Source: Tyto alba (Eukaryota > Chordata > Aves > Strigiformes > Tytonidae). Taken from it: a stretch of 64,000 nt of DNA. A program made the position numbers and the translations under genes. The notes beneath the pieces were generated by a model. The model ran no database searches. It saw nothing but the letters and a program-made list of their open reading frames with translations, and was not told the origin of the DNA. Below, in pieces: positions 48,401 to 61,200 of the stretch. How positions within the stretch are numbered: the first letter of the stretch is position 1; each line of letters begins with the position of its first letter. Where the stretch lies: contig NW_024881296.1 in NCBI RefSeq assembly GCF_018691265.1, positions 6,603,427-6,667,426 of the forward strand. Reading direction: 5' to 3'.

Positions 48401-50777
48401 ACATTGGTGCTCTCCTGCTCTCCGGAGCTTTTTGAAAGCTCCCGTAGGTTGAAACTGAAGTGTAAGTAAAGTGGTGCCCCTGCAGAGAGGGGAAAGTGAT
48501 GTACAGTGTTTTTGGTTGTGGCAACAAGACTAGGAAATGGCACAGAAATAAAGTCAAGTTTTTCCCACTACAAAGCCATTAACAAATACCTTGTTGCAAA
48601 CAAGGATATATCTGTTTTGTCCCTTTGCAGAAACACAAAACAGATGCTTGCTGCTTGGGTCTGTTAGAGAACATGTGTGTTTTCTAGGTTCATGTTAATG
48701 AATTAACATTTATTTCCTGAACAGGTGATTATTTTACTTTTTTTAAGGGATATTTGGACCCACATCTCTCCATTGTTCTTTAGCAGAGAAGTGAATGCCT
48801 GTTTAAATCTTCAGCTTGTTTTTTTTTCCTAGTTTCTCCTTTAGATGATATTTGCTCTGTCTTCTTCCTCCCCTCAAGGTTGGGAGGTGTGCAGCAGAAA
48901 TAGCTTTTGCCATTGGTTGTTTACCTGTGCTGTGTATTCTTAAAGACTTGCCTTGGCATGGTTAGGGTGTTGGTGTAGAGGAGCTTCAGTCAGTCATTCC
49001 AGCAACTACAGTTTCTTCTTGTATTTACCGGCAGTGCCGTGTGTGTGTGTGGGGGTGGGATGGGATGTTTGTTCTGAGAGCACTGGGGGGGCTGCTTGGG
49101 GCAGAGGCCGCCCTCCTGTCCCATGTTCGTGCTCATCTGCTAGAGGCCACCAAGCACAGTGTTGTGAGACCTGCAGGGTGCTCTCTCTTCATGCTGTAGC
49201 CACCATGGGTTGTTTCAGATGCAGATGTTCCTCGGCTGTGAAATGTTTGTGTGAAACGCATATTCAGTGAGACAAATCTCCTTCTCAGTCCTGGCTTATT
49301 TTTAAATAGGAACCATTAGGTTGTTATGTGTTTTATTGTTTGTTCTGTGTGTGTAGATGATGAAATAGCCAGTGTATTTACTTGTGGTCTCCTCTTGATG
49401 GCCACATTACTGTATATTTTCAAAGCAGGTACAGTACCATGGGAATATGATAACAGTGTTTTGCCTTGCGTAGCATATAGTAAAAATTGGTCTGTTCTCC
49501 AAGGATCACTTGGAGTGTTGTCATGGCTCATTATTCATGATGGAGCTTGACAGCTCCAAGGTTAAACACACTGCTGAATACAGGAGGTAAAAAAAAAAAA
49601 GCAGTGTATTTTTGTGTCTGTGGGAGTTGTGCTTGCAGTGGAAGCAAGTGTATTTTGCTCACTACAAATCTATTGCCCAAACACTTAAAAACACTTTTCC
49701 TGTTCTTCGCTTCTTGAACTCCTCAACTTTGCCTGGTACAAGAGGCAAAAGGACAGGTAACTAAGCATCAGGATTGAGTCTTGCTGTTGAACCCCACTAC
49801 TGGTTCATGTGTCATCTTGTTACTTGTAAATACAAGTTTCTGCAGAATTACTGATTTTTATTTTTTTTTTTTTTTCTTAATTATTGTGTGCAGGAATGTG
49901 AGTGTACAGATTCACTGCTTGCAGCTGGCAATATCCCTGTGCAACCAGGTTGTATTTGTAGTTAAAGTTCTCCAGTGAACTGAGTAGATTGGAGCAACTC
50001 CTCATCAGTCCAACATGGCAGCTAGAATACAGAAACATTTACGCTTGTTGTAGCAAAACTTATTGATCTCAGCAACGAAAATTAATGCTGCAGATACATT
50101 TAACATCATGTGAGCCTTTGGTTATTTTAGTTGAGGTCTCAAAGCTTGAGCAATATGAATTGGTGAGCTGCAGTGGACTTGTGCACCATGTGCACTGCAG
50201 AAACATAGTGCTTGTATGTTTGTTTGGTTGGTTGCTTTTTTTCCTCGTTTTGCTCCTGCTTTTTGAGACCTCTTCATGCCAGTTGTCCTTTCCATGTTTC
50301 AGATCTTCAGGGCATCAAGGACAGAACCCTGTGCTGTGTGGGAGTTGGACTCTCATTTCACATGTTTTTTGTTAATCACAAGCATAGGAAGGAAAAGGAA
50401 AGACTTTGTAGCAGTTATCCTTCTGTACATTTACACTATCATAGGTGCTGTTGCTCACTTGAACCTGCTATTTGTTTTAAGGCAACTGCAGAGAGAAAAC
50501 AATAGAGTGTAATGTCTGGGTTGAAAATGTCATTTGTTAAATGGTATTCAGAGGGAGGTCTTGGCCACTTCTTATGTTGGTACTTGAAAATGCTGAATTA
50601 TACAATAACCCTAAATTCCTTGCCAGATGTATAGTTGTTTGGTCTTTCTAAATTTCTTTTTGCAGTTTAAACTGCAAAAAAAATATTTTTCCAGTTTAAA
50701 GTGCTATTTCTGATCATAGCTCTTAAATGTAGCTCTTAAACATTTGAACCAATCTGATCTTCAAGCAGGTGGGTGGT

Positions 50778-50778
<1 letters not shown>

Positions 50779-50815
<37 letters not shown>
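50779..50815 (+). repeat. Poly-T tract, about 37 T
   Basis: Longest homopolymer in the window, in intron 3. No adjoining element body recognised, so not clearly a retroposon tail. Confidence 0.9.
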
Positions 50816-51793
50816 CCTGGAGGAGCTATTTGCAAATGAGGGTTGGATAGAATCCCTGCTTTACTGTAGTTCTAATATATTGAACTAAAATGTGGCTTGA
50901 CAGATGGTTGTTAGGACACAGAAATGAAGGCAAGTTAGCTTCTTTCTGAGGAAGGACAATGAATTTGAAAGAAGCTGTGTCTGAAAAAACACATTCTTTG
51001 AGAGTTAACTTTGGACTGTACCTGTTTCAGGATGGCATATACCTTAAGCCCAGCTGTATTTTGAGTGAAGCTCTATATCTGAGGCTACTGATTAAATAAA
51101 AGGTGGTGGATGCTGGAGGAGCAGGATTTCTGTGACACAGGAGACTTACTGTGAGCTTGTAACTTGCAGTTGCAGACCATTGAGTTGGAAATGGGTTTGG
51201 GGTGGGTGGGACAAATAAGGCTTTCTGTTGTGCTGTACTGACAGAGCCTTGTTCCATCACAAGCTTGTAGAAGCTTCCCGAAATGTGTGGGTATGTCTTT
51301 CAGGGTTTCATTTTTAATTTTTATAACTTTCTTGTAAAGCTATTAAGAGGATGGGGGGAAGGGCCTGTAAATGTTCTTAAAACCAAATCTTCCTTGCATG
51401 GATCTTGTTTATCCTGCCTTTCTCTGACAAACTTGAATAACCTCCACAAAAGGGTTTGGGTGGTTAAGGAAAGTAAGTGCTTAAGTATAAATTAGACTTA
51501 ATTTTCCTTGCAACAACGCATAGGCAGCACAAGCCTTGCAACTCTCCCACCTTGTCTGTGTTTCTCTATCAAGAGATTTCTTGACTGGTATCTCTAAGAT
51601 ACCAGTATGAAATAAAAAGATAGAACTGTTTTTGTCCATATCGATTTATTATTTGATGCTAGCTGAAACTGTAGACCAAGATGCTGCTGTTCAAATGTTT
51701 GGTTTTGACTTCTGTCTACTAGCAGCAGTAAGGACATCACCATTTCTTTTTATGCAGTCTATGTTGGGCTTATCCAGTTGCTATTGATTTTTC

Positions 51794-51819
51794 TTTTTTT
51801 TTTTTTTTTTTTTTTTTTT
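51794..51819 (+). repeat. Poly-T tract, about 26 T
   Basis: Homopolymer in intron 3, about 1 kb from the 37-T tract. Confidence 0.9.
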
Positions 51820-54800
51820 GTTACAAAATTGGGACAGGAGTTGAGCCAGTCACAATTTAAACGTATGAAACTCCTTATCTCACTGTTAGGTAGACAGATG
51901 AAGAACTGTCAGGGTTGGTTTTTTTTTTAATACTAAAAGAATATAGTAATGGCTAATGTTTGTGAGAGGGAGGTCTGGTATAGGTTTCTGTGTACTTTCA
52001 CTTGTTTTTACTCACTGCATATGTAGCACATGCATCTTCAGCAACTTCTTGAAATGCTTTTGATGTGAATCCTCATTTCAGCCCAGTTGTTCAGTTTCCG
52101 TCACGTCAAGGTGTGTCTTTGAGGTAGAACAGCATCTTGCTGTTGATCTGCTTATTGCCCACACATTGAAAATGCAGTCATGTCTTCTGCATCTTTAATT
52201 CCTTAGCCAATATTGGAGAGGAAGCTGCTGTAGTCATGCAGTATCTCGCATAGACTGTGCAGGCTAAATATTTTTAGGAAGCGGTAGTATTTTGTGGGAT
52301 TCTACTATGCTCTCTTATTTTAATCTTGGCCAGCGTGAAGAGGTTCAGCTACATCTTGTGTTTCTGGAAGCTGCTTGACAAAAAGAAAATTGCTGAAGTT
52401 TTGGCATACCATGTGCTTGGAAGCTTTCTCTACTCCCGGCCATCTGCTGTCTAAAACTGACACAGCGGGCTACCCCTCCTGTGATAGTCAGGTTCTATTT
52501 CTCAGTCCGTGATGCAGCCAAGCTGTTCCCAGACAGCCTGGCTAGTCTTTTACAAACAAACAAGCAACGAAGAAATCTGAACAAAATAAGCGATTATGGA
52601 TAATTTAAGAGCTTACTTGCTGGATTGCAGTTTGAAGCATAGAGCTCTGATGCGTGTAACTTAGGAGAAGTGTTGATGTGCTATCTGGACAGTACCCACT
52701 GAGTGAGTGACATGGCTCTCCTGCTACCCAGCCCATCTGCTTACTTTGCACTTGCAAAATCATGCAGCCCAATTTTATATTCAGGACAGACTTATCTTTT
52801 CCTTGCTCTTTAGAAATATTAACTCCAGATCAGAAAATTGTGTTTCATTTGCAATGTGACCACTGGAGACAGTATGACTACTAATTCAACCAACAACCAG
52901 AAATTGGTTTTGCTGCCCTTGTCTTATACTTAGGATATAAACATTTTAAGGGAGTGGGAGAACACCTGCTCTTTTTAATTATTGTCTGTTTAATAAATGA
53001 CTGGACATGGACAGAAGCTTCTAGATGGCATGATAATGCAACTTCTATCTAATTGGAGATTAAGAAGGTGCTAAATGACTGTTACTACCATTTGAAAGCA
53101 AGCACTAAGTCTTCCAGTGCAAGTCCTCTGTGGGGAACTGATAATGCTCCTTGGTGGTTGCTGTCTGGTCAAATTCCTTAATAGGATGCTTTTGTTGGAG
53201 ATCTCTGCAGACCTTCCATCGCTTGCCAAACTTGTCTGCAAAGTGGGATTGCCTCAAGTCAATTAACTTCTCCTTTCCCCTGATATTTCCCTCCTATCTT
53301 CCCTGTACGCATGCCTAGACCCAATTGCCTGTGCTGGGGTGTGTTCATAGTTCTGCAGGCACGTCTGCCCTCTGATGCTTCCCTGCCCTGCCTTTGGCCT
53401 AGGCAAGATTTTGTGCATTCCTTTCTTATCTTTAGCCTGTGGAAAGTAAAAGTAGCAAGTGCACTGTTTTAAGGACATCTTTAGTCCTTTTAGGATTATT
53501 GACAATACCAAGTAAGTTACAAGTTTTACCTGCTTCATTGCATCTGAATAACTAAGAGAACACAATAGATAACTAAAATCACTAACTAGGGTTTCTTTTT
53601 ATGAAAGAAATACTGAGCATGTATTAGAAAACTGGAAATTCAAAAGCAAGTAGTTTGGAATGTCCCATTGTGCATACCAATAATAGTAAAAGAAATGTTG
53701 GTGGAATTAAAAATACTTTTAGGGATGTCTGGATGAATTATTATTAGCAAATAAAGTTCTTGGGTGTAGCAAGTACTCGAGAAACTGTTTTTTCAATTTT
53801 GCTTTCAGCTAGCAGGTGTCTTGGAAACCACTTTTTAAAGATAAAGTTAATTGTTTAGTAGGAATTTTAAAAACTAAAATTAAAACATTTGTAGATTGTG
53901 TACATTGTTTGGCTGCTGGAATTCTTCTGAAAGCACAGGTGGAAAAGGTGGTGTCACTCAATGATTTGACTTTTTCATTTTTAGTTTTCCTTACAGAGGA
54001 GATCATCAGCCATGCAGTCACACTAATGATCTGTCACTTGCAGGATTGTACATATTTTGAAATTAATCGTGGCATCAGAAAAAGGCATACGGTTAAGGAT
54101 GTGAATATCAGCCTAAATACTGAACTTACTTCTACTTTATCTGTTTTTGGAGTAAACTATTTTTAGTCTGAAGAGCTTTATAGTTTTAAATTAAGGTATA
54201 GGATTAAAAAAACCCTGAACAATACAAGCTGTAAGTGAATCTTTCCTGTGTTGTCAAATGCATATGAAATGCTTGCATGTATGTAACATTTCCTTTATTA
54301 AAAAAAAATAAAGGTGATTTGCTATTTTCATATTTCACCAATGACACTTTCTTCTCTTCATGTCTGGCTCTCCTGTGTTTATGGCTTGAGATAATAATTT
54401 CACTAATGTAATTAATTTTTCAGGAAAAATGCAAGGCAGACCCCTAATTATGTACAGACATACTGTGTTATCCACTGAGAATGTATTCCCAAACAGTATG
54501 CTATTTAGCACTGTGATGGATAGATAAACATTTTTTTTCCCATAAAGGTTTAATATAAGGGGGACTTTTGACATACAATATACATTCACAGGGACAGTGT
54601 AGATGATATGGCAGATAGAGCTGCAGAAAGAGGCCCATCAGTAGGAGGAGATGCTTGCTTTCTGGAATGTGTTGCTGTTCTAAGAGTTCTCGTCTGCTTC
54701 AGCCGTGAGACTGCATACCCAGCATTGCACTTTTAGGTCCTTCACCCTTAACTGGCTTTATTCTGAATCATTTCAGAAAGGTCATTAAAATGTTAACCGT

Positions 54801-56774
54801 TCAGAAGCAGGCAACAAGAATGCTTCCAGTAGAAGACTTGCATAAAGCCTTCAGTCTCGGGTGAAGCAGTCGTGAGCTTTATGAATAGCAATCCTCTCTA
54901 AAAAGCCAGCATTTCTTTCAGCAGACCATACTGAAGTTGCTGTTGTGCATCTCCATCTTCCACATCATATATATAGTCCCTGTGAACTTGAATTGTGTGT
55001 ATTCAAGTCCCTGCATACATCCCTCCTACATTATATCGGTTCTTAGGGGAAGAAGTTGCTTTGTTGTCTGCTCACCAGAGCCATGTCATCTGTGAGACTG
55101 ATGGCAGCTTGTGGAACAGGATATTAAATGATTGCTGATGGAATGCTAAAATAATGGAGATAAATGGCAGAGGCAGTAGGGTCTTGCGGTACAACGTAAG
55201 CCCTGTTTGACTTCTCAATAATCTTACAACCTGTTGGTCTGTCAGTGCATGGTCTCTCTTCTTTGTATTTGTTGGCTCTGGTGTACTGCATTGAGTGCTT
55301 TGATCATGCTTTGGTTGGGCCTAGCATTGAGTAAATCTAGGGTAGATTTGAGCATCAAGGCCCTCATTAGAGAAGAGGAGGAGGGATCTAGGTGTGAGCT
55401 ATAGGTCTGGGGACATGTGTGCATTGGAGGAGATGACAGGATTTGAGCATCTCTTAAGACTATGGGAAATTCTGTAGCCAGGAAGCATAGGTTAGCATTA
55501 AGTTTATATGTGTGCATTGAGTGAAGTCCTATATATAGCTCGGCATTGATGGAGGTAGCAACTCATTTCTATCTCTAAACGAGGTCTGAATTATGAGGAG
55601 ATGTTACAGCTAGGCTTCAGGAAGGGAAGGGATGAAGTTGAGTTACAGGAAATCATCAGTACATTTGGATTTTGTGGAGGCAAAGAAGAGTTCAGGGAAG
55701 CTGTAAGACTGCAATGAATCAGGCCCACATAAACTGCGATGTGTGTGACAATATCTGTCAGAGCTCAAGTAGCAGAGGGTGTGGTTCTCCCCCCCAAATG
55801 ACATTCAAATGTTTTATCAAAGAAAGTTAGTTGGTTTTTTTTTTTTTTCTTATTCTTTTTTTCATGTTTCAACTTTTACCTGCCCAGTCCCAAGGGTATG
55901 TGTGACTCTCAGTACTGGAAAATACTCTGGTGTTGAACTGGAATGACTTTTTGGCTGCTGCTCTGTATGGGACTGCACCTGTGCTCTTTTCAGTATGAAC
56001 CTCAAGCAACAGCGAGAACTTTCTCAGTGGCAGTAATCTGAAATTAAATGACTCCCTTAATGACAAGCATATAGAAATACAGAGAAAAGAGGTTCCTGCT
56101 GTACACCATCATGTAGTGCAAAGCCTGCTAGTGGGGTTTATTGCTGAAAAATCCTCATCTATCAAATACAATTCAAGGGGAACAATTTTTCAGTCCTTAA
56201 TCTGATGAAAAGTCAAACTGGTGAACTGGAAGCAGAAAGCTCAATAGCGCATTCGTAATTCTCCTGAAGTCTTCTGTTTACAGGTTTAAGGAAGTAGCTC
56301 TGGTGACTTAAGGGTGCTATGCTAATCCTGACCTCCAAATGCGTACAAGCAGTATCTGCTACTCTATATTCATAGGCCAAATGCCATACTTTGTTGCCCA
56401 AGTCATTGAGAATCTGCTGTCCTGTCCTTTCCAAGAACAAAAAAAAGGAATGAAACAAAAAAAGATCAGCTCTTCTAAGTGCGCAGTAGTAACTAACATC
56501 AAACCCAAATTCATATTGAAGTGCAGGGGGTATTGGTTTGAAATATTTTAGTTATGACCTTTTCTTGTTGGGCAAAACACTTGAGCAAGAGCTGAAATTG
56601 CCCCAGTCTCAGGCAGGCTTCAACAGCTGGCTATTCTGGTGTTAAGTAATAATAAGAATGAAAATAATGAGAAGTTCTCAACAAAGACGTTCCAGTTGTG
56701 CTATGTTATCTGCCTTGCAGGACCAAGGGCAAGAAGAGTCAAGATGTATGAATGTTTTTATAAAAAATTTACTC

Positions 56775-56894
56775 TTTTTTTTTTTTTTTTTTTTAAAATG
56801 TCGTATAAAATGACAAGATATTCCAGGGAAAGAAATGCTGAAGATGCTGAGAAGGAGAAAGAATGAGAAATATTTGGAAAAAAAAAAAAAAAAA
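56775..56894. repeat. Poly-T (20) and poly-A (17) about 85 bp apart
   Basis: T20 at 56775-56794 and A17 at 56878-56894 form an inverted homopolymer pair that could fold back in RNA. The sequence between them is purine-rich and unremarkable. Confidence 0.8.
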
Positions 56895-58045
56895 TTGAAG
56901 TAGAATTATTCCAGAATTAAAATTTAGTTCTGTTTTAGACCACTGTGCCTGCACAAGCACTGGTACTGGAATAGCTTTCTGATATTAATTGTTATGCCAT
57001 CACAAGTCTGTTCTTACTTGCCTGTAGATAAGCCTTCTGAGTTTTGTACAGTTTAGTATTTCCTGTCTCAGGTGCTTTTTTTTTTTCCACCTATAACTCC
57101 CAGGACTTGTAACGAGGAATGCACAGGATCCAGGAGGATGCTATTATTTAATTTAAATGACTCTCATGTTTTTTCTTGTGGACATTTTCATAAACTATCA
57201 TGCAGTTCCAAATAAAGAAGAGGAGAGAAAACTGGCAGAGGAACAAACAACCTTCATTCCCCATGCTATGCACTGTATTTGTGTGATTATTGAATGTTTT
57301 ACTTTTTTTTTCATTTATGTACCACTTTGCTTGTTGGTTGAACCTGCCTGTTATTGTATACAAGAGGTGTTTCTCGCTTCCCTCCTCCTGCTTTCAAAAT
57401 ACTTAGGCTCTCCTTACCTATAGGTGTTGTATTGACTGACCCATTCAGTCTGAATATTTAGGGGCAGCCTTACATGCTCAGCAAAACTATTTTATTGCTA
57501 TTACTTCTCTTAGGGCAAAATAAAAAAAGAAAGAAGGGAAAAAAGCCCTTTCCTTTTAAATCAAGTAAGGAGAAGGCAAGGCTGCATGTCTGTGTGTGAA
57601 TGCCTAATGCCTCCCCGGTATAAACAAGATGGGAGTTAGAAACAGTGTGGGTAGCAAAGCAGCTGAGATGTATTTGACTTACTTTCTTCTATTGTGGCAC
57701 GCTTATTTGTTGAATGCAGGAAAAAAATAATGTCAAAAAAAGTGAAATGAAGCTTTCTTTGCTCGTTGAAGTGTCCTGAAAAATGTTGCTTTTGCTCAGA
57801 TGAGGGAAAAGAAATAATTCAGTTCCTATGCAAGACAGAGCTCAGTTAGGTGGTGGCTACAGGAGGCATAGGTCGTGTAAGGGCTGGAGTCATTTGGGGG
57901 AATAATGCAGCAGGCCTGGTTCTGCTGAACAAGCTTTCCCTGGGTTGTAGCTTTAAGGTAGTAAACTTGGACTTTGACTTCAACAAGCCTGAGGTGAGAG
58001 GTTTCTTGTACCCCCATGTATGCTCCTATAGGGACTGTGCTGTTC

Positions 58046-58260
58046 ATAGAATCATAGAATGCCAGGCTGGAAGGGACCTCAAGGATCATCTGGTCCAACC
58101 TTTCCTGGCAAAAGCACGGTCTAGACAAGATGTCTTAGCACCCTGTCCAGCTGAATCTTAAAAGGAGATTATTCCAGTAGCTGATTGTTCTCTTTGTGAA
58201 AATTAGTGGTGTTGGCCACATTTCCTGGCCTCCCTTCTGTGCAGGCAACAGCATCATGTC
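58046..58260 (-). mobile_element. CR1 LINE 3' end, antisense, 5'-truncated
   Basis: On the + strand it begins with the doubled 8-mer 'catagaatcatagaat', the complement of the CR1 terminal repeat, followed by 'ctggaagggacctcaagg' and 'atcatctggtccaacc', then a more diverged stretch ending near 'ctgtgcaggcaacagcat'. The most intact CR1 3' end in the window and a good marker of an avian genome. Confidence 0.92.
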
Positions 58261-61200
58261 TCCCGTCTCTCTGGAGTTAGAGGCCAAGTCTGCCTTGTGT
58301 GATGTGCTTGCTTTAATTTGTCTAGAAGCCCTTTTTTCACTGCTTTAATTTTACAGGGTATAATTGCTTAATAGAAACTTCCTTATGAAGTGCCTCTAAT
58401 TGTCTTTCAGAGTGAATGCTGTTAAGAGCAACTAATAATGAACTGAACGGTTGCCTACAAAATCAATTTTTATTTCAGAAGTTAGGAGGGATGGAAAATT
58501 AGTTTTTCAGAGAAGCTTACCCTCCTTGCTCCTGGAAGCTTTCTTGGCTCTCACTTTCCTCTGTGTTAGAATAGTGAACTTCTGTGCTCCCAATTCCCTG
58601 CTGCGGAGTTCGGCGTGCTGCCTGGCCTTCCCTGCACTTACCCAAGCTATTTCTTTCTGTAACAGATGTGGGTCAGTGGCTTGTGTACCCTCCCCACTGC
58701 TGGAACAGGGATCATAGCATCTGGGGTGTTCTTAGCCAAGATAGATGTTTTTTTTTCTTCTTAGATGAAAGGCAGATGCATGTGGGGTTCATATTTCTTT
58801 GTCTGTAGGAAGATCTAAAGAGTTGTTGGTAGGTTGTTCAGGTATGTATAGTTGATGCCTATGAGTTCCAAGGAATGTCATCTTTCTCATGCTTTTTTAT
58901 ATGATCTTACATTTCCTTTCCCCCATCCATTACAAAGATATTCTGTATGTCTGTCATGTAATGTACATGTTGTTCCTAATACCTCTAATGGCTACCTAAA
59001 ATAAATGGGTAAATATTACCTGTGGTGCAGAATTTCTTGAAGTACCCTTGGGGAAGCAAAGAAAGCATTTATTCAGCCCTGGTAGGCAACCAGAAGGGCT
59101 ACGTATACCAAAGTACACTGGATAACCATTGGAAAAATCAAGAAAACTGTGAAATACTAGATCTTTTTTTTCAATTCTCATCCAATTGACTCTTGACAGT
59201 TGGAGGTCTTTTTTGAAGTGATGTATCATGCACAAACATATCATCTCAGCTTCTAAGCAAGTAGAGGGAAGATACTGAGGCCAGCTAAAGGTCACAAAAA
59301 ATACCAATCACCCTTTCTGTGCAAAGGGATTTAAAGCAACAGCCCAAACCAACTTGCAGGAGAGAGATACAGAAAGGCTTGGATCTTCCTTGATGTTAAT
59401 ATTCTGCTCAGGAAGATTAACTAACTGTTGCAGATTTCTTTTGAAGGTTAGGGTGAAGCTGTGGCCATGCTTATTTCTAGTCAGAGAACGTTTTTTTGGG
59501 GAGCTCAAGGTAAGGTCAAAAAGTTGAATGAGTTATTTCATCGCTGCCAACTCTCACAAAATTCATGACTGTCCTGCTTCCTCCTATCAGTGAGGAGGCC
59601 AGTTTGGCCATGAATACCTGTTTGAGAAACGTCCTGTAGATTTGGGATATGTTTAGCAGTATTATGATGTGTTCAGTGCCATACTGCCTGTGCATGGTCT
59701 TTGTGCAGGTGATGCTCTTGCCATGCTTGTTTTTCAACTGATCTTTAACCAACCTCTTCTTGCCTTATTGCTTGGCTGCTTTCAAGTATAGGCAACTGCT
59801 TGCTATTGAAATCTGTGGGAATGGCCATAATGAAACAAGGAGTGTTAATTACCAGGGTAACTCCAGTGGGAAATACGGATCTGTCAGAACTGCTGTCCCA
59901 GGGTGGATTCTGCGGGTTTTGCACTTGCTCATTCAGAAATACGCTGCTTAGAGCTCCTTTTTGGTGAAAGGGCTGACAAACGGCTATTTCTTTACTGTCT
60001 TATCTTTGGCCACGAGGAGTTGCCAGGACTCCTACTGTCCATATTCAGTCCCAGCAGATGCTGTTTTAAAAATGAAGAATTCCAGTCTTTTAGGCATGAG
60101 AATTGTGCATATCCTGCGTGCACATATGAGGAACTTTACTGACTAAGCTTTCTTTCCCTTGTCTCCCTCTCTAATGTCCTCTGTTCCCATGCCCTCATCT
60201 TACAACATTAGAATAATTCCTGGCAGCAACTTTTCTTCCCTCCGCTTTGTGTTTTAGGAAGATGCTTGGAAAGTGTCTTTTGTCTCCTCCCCTGAGTTAC
60301 AGTTTCTTCCTCTCCCGTGTGCTACTTACGTATTTATTTGGCCATCAGGCTTTGTCAGCCTTTGTTGCTGCTGTTTCTGCTTGTCACCTGGTGAGCAGGG
60401 ATTGAATTTGCTCCTTACCTGATAACTGTGGTCTCCTGGGGGTGGTAGTAGATGTTACCAGCCTGCTACTATGCTGCATTTCTGTGGTTGTAACTGTACT
60501 CTGGGCTGCAGGCTCTGAGCTAGTGCAAAATAGTCACTCTGCTGCCTCCCTGTAATCTGAAATCAAGATTAGGGGCATGATGACAAGGTGCATCTTCCTT
60601 GTCCCTTTCTCTCAATGAGTTAATTTTCACCAGACTGTAAAGCTATTGACCTTTTCTTAGCAGGTGGTGTTTTCCTGCATTGCTGTATTTTCAGCAGCCC
60701 TCCAGGAGCCTGAGGAATAACAGTGCATGTATGAGAGGAGCTGGAGGTCAAGCCACTGTGCTCTTCAGTAAGGGAGGGAGCCTCATGCAGTGTATCTGGA
60801 TGCATCAAAATTAGATGCTGGTGGTTTGAACCTGTGCTCTCAGGAAACTGGTAAAAAGGATTTGGGTGGTGGTGGTGTGTGTTTGTGTGCTGTGTTTCTG
60901 CTGGCTCTGAATGGTTTGGATCAGATTTTGCAAGGCCATCCTCTGCTCCTAACAAAGTTCCCTGTCCTTTCCCAAGGCTTCAGGCCTTTATCTGTGATTG
61001 CAGGAGAAGAATTCTGGCTGGAAGGTGTAATGAGAGGTTTGGTTAAATTTACCCTTTGCCAGCCTGGTCTCTGGGGAGTAAGAGAACAGAACTGTACTTC
61101 TGGCTCGCTCTTTGCCTGTAGCTTTTGTCCTTGGGTTTACCAGAGCTTTGTATTTTGAAAGAACAGTGGGATTATTGTGGTTGTGTTATGGGTTGTTTTG

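Noticed and set aside
57157..57423. 88-codon hydrophobic frame resembling a small membrane protein
   Set aside because: T-rich intron sequence readily encodes Phe/Leu/Ile runs; no start context, splice sites or homology.
57661..57730. A 'cag|ctgagatg' acceptor-like site, considered as DISC1 exon 4
   Set aside because: Translation after the AE shows no coiled-coil pattern and no donor in register.
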